Shown one piece after another: positions 34,622 to 43,935 of a stretch of DNA of 61,729 nt. Numbering within the stretch: position 1 is the first letter of the stretch; every line of letters begins with the position of its first letter. The notes under the pieces are model-generated. The model was not told where the DNA came from. It worked only from the letters and a program-made list of their open reading frames with translations, and did no database searches. The DNA lies in contig USBG01000001.1 in NCBI GenBank assembly GCA_900552855.1, positions 1-61,729 on the forward strand. The letters are read 5' to 3'. The stretch comes from an uncultured Phascolarctobacterium sp. (GTDB lineage: Bacteria > Bacillota > Negativicutes > Acidaminococcales > Acidaminococcaceae). Position numbers and translations under genes: made by a program.

Positions 34622-36076
34622 TTACTTTGTGTGCTTATCTTCAGAAACTGCCTTGTTGGGTGCTGTAGCAGCATATTTGCTAAGTGCAACCTTAGTTACT
34701 CTAAAATCAGCTAATGCGCCAGGTCCGTCAAGACAGCCATTGGAGCAGGCCATGCCTTCAATATAGCTGCAGTCAAGCTTACCTTCGGCAGCAGCCTTGA
34801 CATCTTTTCTGCAATTATCAAGTCCTGCAGTATAATGGGCTAAGCGTACAGTACCACCCATAGCTTTAACAGTAGCATCTACGGATGCAGAAACACCTGC
34901 TGTAGTAGGGAAGCATAGTCCTAACTGGGAGGCATCTCTGTCGTAGGGGATTTCCTCCTGCTCTTCGATTTTAATATCCTTGCCCTCCAGCAGGCATTGT
35001 AGCTCTTCAAAGGTCATTGCATAATCAACTGCTTCATTATTGAGGCGTGCTTCGTTTTTCTTGGCGATGCAGGGACCGATGAAAACAGTTACAGTATAAG
35101 GGTCCTGAGCTTTAAGCAAACGACCAGTTGATACCATAGGGGAGTCTGTTTCGGAAATATTGTCAGCTGCTTCTGGAACCTGTGTTTTAACAAGCTTAAC
35201 AAAGGCCGGACAGCAGGAGCTGGTCATAAAGCTTTGCTTTTCAGGTACCTTTTCAATGTATTCCTCTGCTTCCTTAACGCTAGTAATGTCAGCACCTACA
35301 CCAACCTCGATAACGTCGGCAAAGCCAGCCTTTTTCAATGCTGCATAAATCTGTCCCATGGTTACTTTAAAGCCAAACTGACCTGCGATTGAGGGGGCAA
35401 GCATTGCAATAACCTTACGTTTTTCTTTGATTGCACGAATAACGCGAATAATGTTGCTACGCTCATCAATAGCGCCAAAGGGGCAGGCATTGCGGCAAGC
35501 ACCACAGGTAACACATTTATCGTAGTCAATAACAGCCTTGCGATTTTCACCAATGCTGATGGCCTCTAAAGCACAGGCACGTACACAGGGGCGATGAATT
35601 TCGATAATAGCGCCATAGGGGCATACATTTTTGCAGCGTCCGCATTCAATACATTTGTTTTTATCGATAAAGGCTCTATCCTGAATAATGCTAATAGCAT
35701 TTTTAGGACAGTTAATCATACATTTATGGGCAATGCAGTGACGGCACATATCGGTAACATAGTAGGTATCGATGGGGCATTGGTCACAGGCAGCGGGGAG
35801 AACGTCAATCAATGGCAAATCTGTACGTTCAGGACCATATAAGGTCATTTTAGATGCTTCGATGATGTTTTCCTTGCATTCCTGGCCTAGGGCCATATCG
35901 ATACGGTTTTTTAGTACGGCTCTTTCCTTATAAACACAGCAGCGTAGACGGGGAGTATCCTCGCGGACCTCCTGTAATATATCATAGACATTGTCGATAA
36001 GCACGTCATTCCAGGTATATCGTGATAAATGCTCTAAAACCATGCGGCGTAGTTGAGCAACAGCTGTAAGCTCCAT
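34622..36076 (-). CDS. [FeFe] hydrogenase, group B-like, with ferredoxin clusters
   Basis: 484 residues. An N-terminal helical domain of about 110 residues leads into several Cys-rich [4Fe-4S] motifs: CRHCIAHKCMINCP near 111, CIECGRCKNVCP near 142 and CVTCGACRNACP near 185. The H-cluster domain has variant motifs: L1 SSCCPAFV, L2 GPCIAKKNEA and L3 GMACSNGCLDGPG, which fit the uncharacterised group B hydrogenases rather than the canonical enzyme at 18 kb. It would evolve or take up H2 in the cytosol with ferredoxin. It is monocistronic with its own terminator. Confidence 0.88.
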   Translation of the reverse strand: MELTAVAQLRRMVLEHLSRYTWNDVLIDNVYDILQEVREDTPRLRCCVYKERAVLKNRIDMALGQECKENIIEASKMTLYGPERTDLPLIDVLPAACDQCPIDTYYVTDMCRHCIAHKCMINCPKNAISIIQDRAFIDKNKCIECGRCKNVCPYGAIIEIHRPCVRACALEAISIGENRKAVIDYDKCVTCGACRNACPFGAIDERSNIIRVIRAIKEKRKVIAMLAPSIAGQFGFKVTMGQIYAALKKAGFADVIEVGVGADITSVKEAEEYIEKVPEKQSFMTSSCCPAFVKLVKTQVPEAADNISETDSPMVSTGRLLKAQDPYTVTVFIGPCIAKKNEARLNNEAVDYAMTFEELQCLLEGKDIKIEEQEEIPYDRDASQLGLCFPTTAGVSASVDATVKAMGGTVRLAHYTAGLDNCRKDVKAAAEGKLDCSYIEGMACSNGCLDGPGALADFRVTKVALSKYAATAPNKAVSEDKHTK

Positions 36077-36274
36077 GAAATAGTCACCTCGTAATTTTTC
36101 CTGTATTTGTGGGGTTCACTGATATGAAGATGCTGCTTTGGTTAAGCAGCTATAATATGAATAAAAATGAATACTATTTATAACTTCTCTGCTTAGGCTA
36201 ATAATCCTGCCGAAATTTATGTTAAATTGTTGCAAAGGCAGTCCTATACAGAATTGATATTTATGAATCTAGGT

Positions 36275-36325
36275 AGTAATAAGCGCCTAAAGCAGCTTAT
36301 TGAACATACCTTAGGCGCACTGATA
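36275..36325. terminator. Hairpin after the 517-residue unknown gene
   Basis: gcgcctaa and ttaggcgc form an 8-bp stem around a loop of about 18 bases. T runs are weak, so terminator function is uncertain. The rest of 36077-36346 shows nothing I can name. Confidence 0.4.
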
Positions 36326-36346
36326 TTTTATTAGCAATAGTTAAGC

Positions 36347-37900
36347 TTATTTTTTCTTGATGTTCATTTGCTCCGCTAAAGCCTGAATATTAAAGCCTTC
36401 GCCACGCAGCAGAGCATCTATTCTGGCAACAACAACAGGATGCATGCTGAGGCTGCGTGCCTCCCATAGCTTTTCGCGGATGTAGGGAGTGATATATTCC
36501 TGTCCCCATTCCTCTAAAAGGGCTGCTGCAATGCCACGGGGCCAGTCATAGGCAGAGGTAAGAGCGGCAATGACGATGCCCTCGCCCTCGCCAGGATGGA
36601 AACGCAGATAACGTAGGGGAGCAAGCAAATCATCCGCATTATTAAGATAAAGATTAATATTTTTTTCAATACCGCTAATAACTGTAAGAGAGCGGTTATC
36701 TGTTTCAAAGGCTAGCAAAAAGTCGAAAAGCTTGATTTCCTGGGGATGCTTACACCAGTATTTAAAAAGGCGGTCCCAAATATCAATTTTCATCTCAAAG
36801 GCTAGATCACACAAGCTATAGTTAATTTCATCATCAACTATAAGCTTTGCATCAATTTCCTGCTGCCAATCCTTATGAAAAATCAGGTGCTCGCATTTTG
36901 CTAAAAGCAGATTAGTTTGATTGGGCGTAAGATGCTGCCAGTTTTCATTTTGAATGGTTATATGAAGACCAATGCTGATACCGATAACATCCAGAATGTC
37001 ATCTGGTTCCTCGCTATAGCGTTCAGCAATTTTTAAAAGTGCATCTACGTGAGCATAGACATCAATTGAGGAAATAGCAAAGTTTTCCTCCAATAACTCT
37101 CCAGGAAAGTCATTAAGCAGACGCAGGAGATTGCCAATGATTGCAGCTGCGCCCTTATAGCTTTCGTAAGTAATGTCTTCATTTCTGAGAAAGCTTAAAA
37201 GCTTACTGATACGTACAAGTCTGATGGACAGTGGAGGATATTCTACAGCAATATCAATGCCGTTTTGAATAAGCCACAGCTGCTGCTCATGGTCATGGCA
37301 TTCTGCTTCGTTGATAGCATAAACCTTACCCCAGCCGCTGGTGCATTTCATGATTTGCCAAATTACGTCCTGAGGAGAAAGCTCGCTCAGTTTGCAGGCA
37401 AAGAGAAAGAAGAAGGTGAACTCCTCGCAGTGAGATGCTGTTACAAGGTCCAGCCACAGCTCGGGTTCTTCCTCTTGGATACGGTCCAAACCGTAAATAC
37501 CTAAAAGCACCATGGCAAATTTAAAGGGTTCACGATGATTGGCATGATAAAAAAGGGTGCGGGCAAATTCTAAAACATCCTTATCATTATCCTCGATGCC
37601 AAATTCGTCCGCAAAGGGGTCACAGATTGTAGAAACAGAAATGCTGCACAGATGAGTGTACAGTTTATGTCTATTTTCCATAGTCTGATTATTTAAAAAG
37701 CTGCGTAAAAGACTAATTGCTCTTTTGGCGCCTTCCTGATTAGGCGGAAACTCCGTAGTGTAGTAAAAGGCGTCCTCAGAGCCAAAGGGCCTGGGAACAG
37801 TCGGATTAGGGTCGTCGGGAAGGGTGGACTCTGTAAAGCGTCCGTCCTCGTCAATATGACTGCTAATATAACGAAATAATGCTATACCTATGATAAACAC
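36347..37900 (-). CDS. Large acidic helical protein of unknown function
   Basis: About 510 residues, no family recognised. The sequence is rich in Leu, Glu and Asp with repeated helix-pair-like spacing, suggesting a HEAT- or TPR-like solenoid. No membrane helix is obvious, apart from a hydrophobic start that may not be translated. A perfect aaggaggtg ribosome site ends at 37898, but the only GTG in frame overlaps it. The codons at normal spacing are ATC and ATA, so the true start may be a rare AUA/AUC or lie further in. It ends in a Lys-rich tail. It lies between the group B hydrogenase and pyruvate carboxylase with no clear operon partner. Confidence 0.65.
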   Translation of the reverse strand: MFIIGIALFRYISSHIDEDGRFTESTLPDDPNPTVPRPFGSEDAFYYTTEFPPNQEGAKRAISLLRSFLNNQTMENRHKLYTHLCSISVSTICDPFADEFGIEDNDKDVLEFARTLFYHANHREPFKFAMVLLGIYGLDRIQEEEPELWLDLVTASHCEEFTFFFLFACKLSELSPQDVIWQIMKCTSGWGKVYAINEAECHDHEQQLWLIQNGIDIAVEYPPLSIRLVRISKLLSFLRNEDITYESYKGAAAIIGNLLRLLNDFPGELLEENFAISSIDVYAHVDALLKIAERYSEEPDDILDVIGISIGLHITIQNENWQHLTPNQTNLLLAKCEHLIFHKDWQQEIDAKLIVDDEINYSLCDLAFEMKIDIWDRLFKYWCKHPQEIKLFDFLLAFETDNRSLTVISGIEKNINLYLNNADDLLAPLRYLRFHPGEGEGIVIAALTSAYDWPRGIAAALLEEWGQEYITPYIREKLWEARSLSMHPVVVARIDALLRGEGFNIQALAEQMNIKKK

Positions 37901-37925
37901 CTCCTTGGTGTAGGTAGAAGTTTAT

Positions 37926-37965
37926 AGAGAAAAGAAAAGGACTGCCTAAGACAGCCCTTTTCTGA
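37926..37965 (-). terminator. Hairpin downstream of pyruvate carboxylase
   Basis: aaaggactg and cagcccttt pair with one mismatch; the minus strand continues in a T-rich tail. It is a weak candidate for the pyc terminator. Confidence 0.45.
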
Positions 37966-38107
37966 ATTAACGATTGTGGCGACAGATGGTCGCTGCTTCG
38001 TATCATTATAGCAATATAGTTATTTTTCGTCAACGTAGGAGGTCATTGCCAGACAGATAAGTAGTTATAGAATACTTATCTGTAGTATAGAGGCTTATGG
38101 CAGCCTC

Positions 38108-41100
38108 TTATTTAATCTGAGTAGAAATTTCCATTAAGCAATCGCCACTGTCTACGCGTTCTCCTGCACTGACATGAATGGCGCTGATAATGCCGCTGAT
38201 GGGAGCAGAGAGTGTGGTTTCCATCTTCATGGCTTCGGTTACGATTAAGGGAGTGCCCTTAGTAACAGCCTGTCCCTTTTCAACAAGCAGTTTAACAACG
38301 GAGCCGGAGAGAGAGGCACCAATTTCACCATTGTTGCTTTTATCAGCTTTTTTGCGTACAGCTGCAGTTGCTTTTACATTGCGGTCCTTGATTTCGATTT
38401 CACGAGGTAGACCGTTGAATTCAAAGGTAACGGTACGCATACCTGCAGCGTTAGGCTCGGAGATATGGATGAGTTTGATAACTAGGGTTTTGCCCTGCTC
38501 GATTTCTACCTTGATAACCTCACCGATATTCATACCGAAGAAGAAGGTAGGAGTATCAAGTACGGAAACATCACCAAATTTATTGTAGCGTTCTACCCAA
38601 TCAGTAAATACCTTGGGATAGAGGCAGTAGGAGCTTACTGCTTCATCGGTAGTAGGAGCACCAATTTCAGCCAGCTTGCTGCGTACTTCTTCAAAATCTA
38701 CAGGCTTCAATGCTGCACCAGGACGAACCGTAATAGGCTGACGTCCCTTAAGTACGATTTTTTGCAGCTTTTCAGGGAAGCCCTGATAGGGGGTACCAAT
38801 ACGTCCTTCAAAGAATTCCACTACAGAAGCAGGGAAATCAAGTACATCACCCTTAGCATACACATCCTCTTCGCTCAGCTTGTTTTGTACCATAAAGAGA
38901 GCCATATCGCCTACTATTTTAGAGGAGGGAGTAACCTTGATCAGGTCGCCAAACATCATGGATACACGATGATACATATACTTGATTTCTTCCCAGCGTT
39001 CAATAAGTCCTAATGCTTGCGCCTGTTGCTTCAGGTTGGTGTATTGTCCGCCAGGCATTTCATGAACGTATACCTCAGGATTGGGAAAGTTTTCTGTTCT
39101 ATCTGCAGCCTTGTAGTAGGGGCGTACAGTTTCCCAATAGCGGGATAGCTCGTTCATAGAATCAACATCCAGGCGAGGCTGACGAGGGTGACCACTTAAT
39201 GCATAGTAGAGGCTGCTGCCACTAGGCTGGGAGGTGCCGCAGCTCATGGCACTCATAGCAGTATCAACAATGTCTACGCCTGCATCGATAGCACGAGCAT
39301 AGGTGTAAATGGCATTGCCGCTGCCTTCGTGGGTGTGTAGGTGAATAGGTACACCTACATAGGATTTTAAGCTTGCAACAAGGCGGAAAGCTGCTTCAGG
39401 TTTTAATAGGCCTGCCATATCCTTAATAGCAATAATGTTAGCGCCAGCCTTTTCCAGCTCACGAGCCATGTCTACATAATATTTTAAATCATATTTATCT
39501 CTGCGTGGGTCAAGAATATCGCCAGTGTAGCACAGCGCTGCTTCGGCAACCTTGCCTGCTTCACGAACAGTATCAATGGAAAGACGCATATTGTCTAAGC
39601 CGTTAAGACTGTCAAAGATACGGAATACGTCAATACCGTTTTTAGCAGCCAGCTTGATGAACTCTTTTACGACATTATCTGGATAGCTGGTGTAGCCAAC
39701 AGCGTTAGCACCACGGAGCAGCATTTGGAAGAGAATATTAGGCGCAGCTTGACGGAATTGATTTAAACGCTGCCAGGGACTTTCGTCTAGGAAGCGGTAC
39801 GCAACGTCAAAGGTAGCGCCGCCCCAGCATTCAAAGGAGAACAGTCCGGGGAGCTTGCCAGCGGTGTCACGCATAACTCTCAGCATATCTGCAGTGCGCA
39901 GGCGAGTTGCAAAAAGAGATTGGTGCGCATCACGGAAGGTGGTGTCAGTAATAAGAACCTCCTGCTGTGCCAGTACCCAGTCAGCAAGGCCTTCTGCACC
40001 ACGGGTGTCAAGAACATGCTTAGCACCGAGGGACATAAAGCCATGATAGGGCTGAGGCATGTTAAGAGGCACAAAGTCCGGCTTAGGCTGAACGCCTACG
40101 TTGGAATAGCCGTTAACAGTAATATCAGCAATATAGTTTAACAGCTTGTTGCCACGATCCAAGGGCTTATTGAAAACAAAAAGCTCTGGAGTTGTATCAA
40201 CAAAGTCTGTAGAATAGTCACCTTTGACAAAGTGAGGGTTTTTCAGAACATTTTCCAAAAATTGGATATTAGTTTTTACGCCGCGGATACGGAATTCCTT
40301 TAGGCAGCGGAGCATTTTGGTAATAGCAATTTGATGAGTTAGACCATAGGTAGTAGCCTTAACCAGCAAGGAATCATAGTAGGGAGTGATAACAGAGCCT
40401 GTGAAGGCGTTGCCACCGTCCAGACGGATACCAAAGCCACCACCACTGCGATAGGTAATCAGTTTGCCTGTATCGGGCATAAAGTTGTTAGAGGGGTCTT
40501 CTGTAGTAATACGGCACTGAATAGCATGGCCATATACGTGGATATCCTCTTGCTTAGGGATAGAGATTTCTTCGCCATGAAGCTCATAGCCTTCTGCAAT
40601 CTTGATTTGTGCTTGTACAATATCGATGCTAGTGATTTGCTCAGTGACGGTGTGTTCAACCTGAATACGGGGGTTGACCTCAATGAAATAAAACTTACCG
40701 TCCGGAGTAGCCAAAAATTCTACAGTACCTGCGCTGACGTAATTAACATTTTTCATCAGCTTAACAGCAGCAGCACAGATTGCTTCACGCTGTTCGTCAG
40801 GCAAGGAGAAGGCCGGAGCAATTTCTACCAGCTTTTGGTGACGGCGTTGTACGGAGCAGTCACGTTCATACAGATGCACCAGATTGCCGTGGTTGTCACC
40901 TAAAATTTGTACTTCGATGTGTTTGGGATTTTGCAGATATTTTTCAATGTATATTTCATCACTGCCAAAGGCTTTTTTTGCCTCGGATTTAGCTAAATCA
41001 TAGCTGGCTGCTGCTTCTTCAGCACTTTTGACAACACGCATACCACGTCCGCCACCACCATTAACAGCCTTGATGATAATAGGATAGCCATATTTTTTAC

Positions 41101-41551
41101 CAAAATCCAGCACCTCCTGTACACTGCCTACAGTGCCATCGCTGCCTGGAATCATAGGGATGTTAGCAAGCTGAGCTTGCTTGCGGGCATTAATCTTGTC
41201 GCCAAACATAACAAGGTGCTGCAGTTTAGGTCCAATAAAGATAAGTCCTTCCTCAGCACAACGACGTGCAAGATTGCTGTTTTCAGATAAGAAGCCATAG
41301 CCGGGATGGATGGCATCTACATCATGCTCCTTGGCGATTTGCAGGATGCCCTCAATATCAAGGTATGCATCTGTGGGGCTTTTACCCTCGCCTACCAGAT
41401 AAGCCTCATCTGCCTTGTTACGGTGCAGGGACAGAGTATCTTCTTTAGAATATATTGCAACAGTACGAATTCCTAATTCGTTGCAGGCACGGAAAACGCG
41501 GATGGCAATTTCGCCGCGGTTAGCAACTAAAACTGTTTTGATTGCGGGCAT
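38108..41551 (-). CDS. pyc: Pyruvate carboxylase
   Basis: 1147 residues in one chain, the standard length. It carboxylates pyruvate to oxaloacetate using biotin and ATP, in the cytosol. Domain order: biotin carboxylase (about 1-460) with VANRGEIAIRVFRACNELGI and the GGGGRGMRVV ATP-grasp loop, carboxyltransferase (about 530-810) beginning ITDTTFRDAHQSLFATR with metal ligands in HLHTHEGSG, a PYC_OADA domain, and a C-terminal biotinyl domain with TEAMKMETTL, where Lys is biotinylated. It would replenish oxaloacetate for a succinate/propionate-type metabolism. It is monocistronic. Confidence 0.97.
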   Translation of the reverse strand: MPAIKTVLVANRGEIAIRVFRACNELGIRTVAIYSKEDTLSLHRNKADEAYLVGEGKSPTDAYLDIEGILQIAKEHDVDAIHPGYGFLSENSNLARRCAEEGLIFIGPKLQHLVMFGDKINARKQAQLANIPMIPGSDGTVGSVQEVLDFGKKYGYPIIIKAVNGGGGRGMRVVKSAEEAAASYDLAKSEAKKAFGSDEIYIEKYLQNPKHIEVQILGDNHGNLVHLYERDCSVQRRHQKLVEIAPAFSLPDEQREAICAAAVKLMKNVNYVSAGTVEFLATPDGKFYFIEVNPRIQVEHTVTEQITSIDIVQAQIKIAEGYELHGEEISIPKQEDIHVYGHAIQCRITTEDPSNNFMPDTGKLITYRSGGGFGIRLDGGNAFTGSVITPYYDSLLVKATTYGLTHQIAITKMLRCLKEFRIRGVKTNIQFLENVLKNPHFVKGDYSTDFVDTTPELFVFNKPLDRGNKLLNYIADITVNGYSNVGVQPKPDFVPLNMPQPYHGFMSLGAKHVLDTRGAEGLADWVLAQQEVLITDTTFRDAHQSLFATRLRTADMLRVMRDTAGKLPGLFSFECWGGATFDVAYRFLDESPWQRLNQFRQAAPNILFQMLLRGANAVGYTSYPDNVVKEFIKLAAKNGIDVFRIFDSLNGLDNMRLSIDTVREAGKVAEAALCYTGDILDPRRDKYDLKYYVDMARELEKAGANIIAIKDMAGLLKPEAAFRLVASLKSYVGVPIHLHTHEGSGNAIYTYARAIDAGVDIVDTAMSAMSCGTSQPSGSSLYYALSGHPRQPRLDVDSMNELSRYWETVRPYYKAADRTENFPNPEVYVHEMPGGQYTNLKQQAQALGLIERWEEIKYMYHRVSMMFGDLIKVTPSSKIVGDMALFMVQNKLSEEDVYAKGDVLDFPASVVEFFEGRIGTPYQGFPEKLQKIVLKGRQPITVRPGAALKPVDFEEVRSKLAEIGAPTTDEAVSSYCLYPKVFTDWVERYNKFGDVSVLDTPTFFFGMNIGEVIKVEIEQGKTLVIKLIHISEPNAAGMRTVTFEFNGLPREIEIKDRNVKATAAVRKKADKSNNGEIGASLSGSVVKLLVEKGQAVTKGTPLIVTEAMKMETTLSAPISGIISAIHVSAGERVDSGDCLMEISTQIK

Positions 41552-41780
41552 CGTTTCAACCTCCTCGAAAGTTACTTGTAAAGTAGTTTATGCATATTTT
41601 ATAAAATTAGTCTTTGTATTGCAATATGGTGAACTCATGTATACATAATTCTTTACTTTCAATACTTATTTTATTTGGTTCGTTAATTTACAAATATTTC
41701 GCTTGTTAAAATCAACCCAAGCTAGTAACATATAAGTTAACAGTTAGCGTCTGAAATGTAACGATAAGGAGATGAAATTA

Positions 41781-43619
41781 ATGGACGATAATAAGAAGCG
41801 ACGCCCGATGCTGTACTATTATGTACTGGCGATGCTGATAATTTTACTTATTAACACTGTTATCGTGCCTACCTTCTTTAGCCCTAAGGTGAAGGAGGTT
41901 TCCTATGATAACTTTATCAAGATGGCAGATGACGGTAAGTTTTCTAAGGTAGAGATTACAGACAAGCGTATTGCTGCCTTGTGTAAAGATGAAAACAATA
42001 AAGAAATTGTTGTAACTGGTCGTGTTGAGGACCCGCAGCTTGCAGACCGCCTGATGCAGAGCAAGGTAGAGTTTTCCCAGGTTGTTCCCAAAGAGGATTC
42101 CTTCATAGTAAGCTTCCTTAAAAATTGGGTGCTGCCTATTATGCTGTTCTTTGCTTTAGGTCAGCTCTTTATGTATTTTATGAGCAAGCGTATGGGTGGC
42201 GGCAACGCTATGACCTTTGGCAAGAGTAATGCTAAGGTTTATGTGGAGGCCCAAACAGGCAAAAGCTTTGCTGACGTAGCTGGTCAGGACGAGGCTAAGG
42301 ATGCCTTGATGGAGCTGGTGGATTTTCTGCATAATCCTGAAAAATACAAAGAGATTGGTGCCAATATGCCTAAGGGTGCTCTTTTGGTTGGACCGCCTGG
42401 CACTGGTAAAACTCTTTTGGCTAAGGCTGTTGCTGGTGAAGCAAAGGTTCCCTTCTTTTCTATCAGCGGCTCTGAATTTGTAGAGATGTTTGTTGGTATG
42501 GGTGCTGCTCGTGTTCGTGATTTGTTTAAGCAGGCACAGGAGAAGGCTCCGTGTATTGTGTTTATTGACGAGATTGATGCGATTGGTAAGCGTCGTGATA
42601 GTGGTCAGTTTGGCGGCAATGACGAGCGTGAGCAAACCTTGAATCAGCTTCTGAGCGAAATGGATGGCTTTGATGGCAGCAAGGGTGTAGTTATCTTGGC
42701 TGCTACTAACCGTCCTGAATCCTTGGATAAGGCCTTGCTCCGCCCCGGACGCTTTGATAGACGCATTCCTGTGGAGCTGCCGGATATTGGTGGTCGTGAG
42801 GCAATCCTAAGAGTTCACGCTAAAGATGTAAAGATGGCTGAAAACATTGACTTTAAGTCTTTGGCAAGAGCTACTGCAGGTGCTTCTGGTGCCGAGCTTG
42901 CTAATATTGTTAACGAAGCTGCTCTGCGTGCTGTAAAAATGCAGCGTAAAGAGGTAGAACAAGCAGACCTTGAAGAATCTATTGAGGTTGTTATTGCTGG
43001 CTACCAACGCAAGGGCGCGGTAATTTCTCCTGAGGAAAAACGCGTTATTGCATATCATGAAATTGGTCACGCTCTAGTAGCAGCTATGCAGAAGAACTCT
43101 GCACCTGTGCACAAGATTACCATTATTCCTCGTACCAATGGTGCTCTTGGCTATACCATGCAGATTGCAGAAAATGATTCTGTGCTGATGAAAAAGGAAG
43201 AGCTTTTTAACAAGATTGTTACGCTAACTGGTGGTCGTAGTGCGGAAGAGGTTGTATTTAATTGCGTAACCTCTGGCGCTTCTAACGATATTGAGCAGGC
43301 TACTAGGATTGCTCGTGGTATGGTTACACGCTTTGGCATGACAGATGAATTCGATATGATGGCGACAGAGGTTGTCACCAATATGTATCTTGGCGGTGAT
43401 ACATCCTTGCAGTGCAGTCAGGAAACTGCAGGCAAGATTGATGCTAAGGTTTTAGAGATTATTAAGGAGGCTCATCAGAAGGCAAAAACGATTCTGCTTG
43501 AAAATCGTGATAAGCTGGATGTTTTGGCTGGTTACCTTTTAGAGAAGGAAACTATTACTGGTGATGAGTTTATGGCGCTGCTGCGTAAGGAAGAGGAGCA
43601 GGCTGCAGAAGAAGCTTAA
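41781..43619 (+). CDS. ftsH: ATP-dependent zinc metalloprotease FtsH
   Basis: 612 residues from the ATG at 41781, nine bases after aaggag; the ATG at 41772 touches that site. Membrane helix 1 spans about residues 11-31 and helix 2 about 108-128, with a short domain between them outside the membrane. The AAA+ domain has VGPPGTGKTLLAKA (Walker A), IVFIDEIDAIG (Walker B) and RPGRFDRRI (arginine-finger region). The protease domain has HEIGHAL, a HExxH zinc site with Ile where many FtsH have Ala. It degrades unassembled membrane proteins and regulators. Confidence 0.96.
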   Translation: MDDNKKRRPMLYYYVLAMLIILLINTVIVPTFFSPKVKEVSYDNFIKMADDGKFSKVEITDKRIAALCKDENNKEIVVTGRVEDPQLADRLMQSKVEFSQVVPKEDSFIVSFLKNWVLPIMLFFALGQLFMYFMSKRMGGGNAMTFGKSNAKVYVEAQTGKSFADVAGQDEAKDALMELVDFLHNPEKYKEIGANMPKGALLVGPPGTGKTLLAKAVAGEAKVPFFSISGSEFVEMFVGMGAARVRDLFKQAQEKAPCIVFIDEIDAIGKRRDSGQFGGNDEREQTLNQLLSEMDGFDGSKGVVILAATNRPESLDKALLRPGRFDRRIPVELPDIGGREAILRVHAKDVKMAENIDFKSLARATAGASGAELANIVNEAALRAVKMQRKEVEQADLEESIEVVIAGYQRKGAVISPEEKRVIAYHEIGHALVAAMQKNSAPVHKITIIPRTNGALGYTMQIAENDSVLMKKEELFNKIVTLTGGRSAEEVVFNCVTSGASNDIEQATRIARGMVTRFGMTDEFDMMATEVVTNMYLGGDTSLQCSQETAGKIDAKVLEIIKEAHQKAKTILLENRDKLDVLAGYLLEKETITGDEFMALLRKEEEQAAEEA

Positions 43620-43629
43620 TAGGTACAAA

Positions 43630-43665
43630 AAGAAGAGGCTGGGACGTTGGTCCTAGCCTCTTTAC
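43630..43665 (+). terminator. Terminator after ftsH
   Basis: agaggctggga pairs with tcctagcctct and is followed by a T-rich stretch. Confidence 0.85.
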
Positions 43666-43710
43666 TTTACATTAAGTATATTATTTTATATATGGTAGTT
43701 TAATGCAATT

Positions 43711-43733
43711 ATATATTCCTCCACTTAAATGGA
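43711..43733 (+). repeat. Left copy of a near-perfect direct repeat
   Basis: atatattcctccactta is identical to 43908-43924; over 23 bases the copies differ at two positions. The pair flanks the structured element between ftsH and the phosphoesterase gene. Confidence 0.7.
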
Positions 43734-43866
43734 CTTTCTTAACGCATGCTTCGTGCAGAACCATGACGAAATTACGGGATTAATTTGTTTGAGGTGGCAG
43801 AGGTTTTCTAGCACCCTTATTTCTATGGTTCTAAGCACTTGCAAGCTAAAAGTCCAATGCGTTACG
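43728..43866. ncRNA. Pseudoknot-like structured RNA or small-element candidate
   Basis: Helix A pairs tggacttt (43730-43737) with aaagtcca (43849-43856). Helix B pairs taacgcat (43740-43747) with atgcgtta (43857-43864). The two cross, forming a pseudoknot. Inside, gctt, gtgc and agaaccat (43748-43764) pair with atggttct, gcac and aagc (43825-43846) as one long interrupted stem. No convincing coding frame is present. Strand and function unknown. Confidence 0.5.
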
Positions 43867-43907
43867 GAATATAATAATTGCTATTTAAGTCAGGTAGATA
43901 GGCAGTC

Positions 43908-43930
43908 ATATATTCCTCCACTTAGGTGGA
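43908..43930 (+). repeat. Right copy of a near-perfect direct repeat
   Basis: This is the partner of 43711-43733. This copy also forms the small palindrome ctccacttaggtggag, which the left copy lacks because of two base differences. Confidence 0.7.
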
Positions 43931-43935
43931 GTGTT

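Noticed and set aside
43740..43864. Integron attC site
   Set aside because: The complementary 8-mers occur in crossing order (A B ... A' B'), not nested as in attC, and the core-site consensus does not match.
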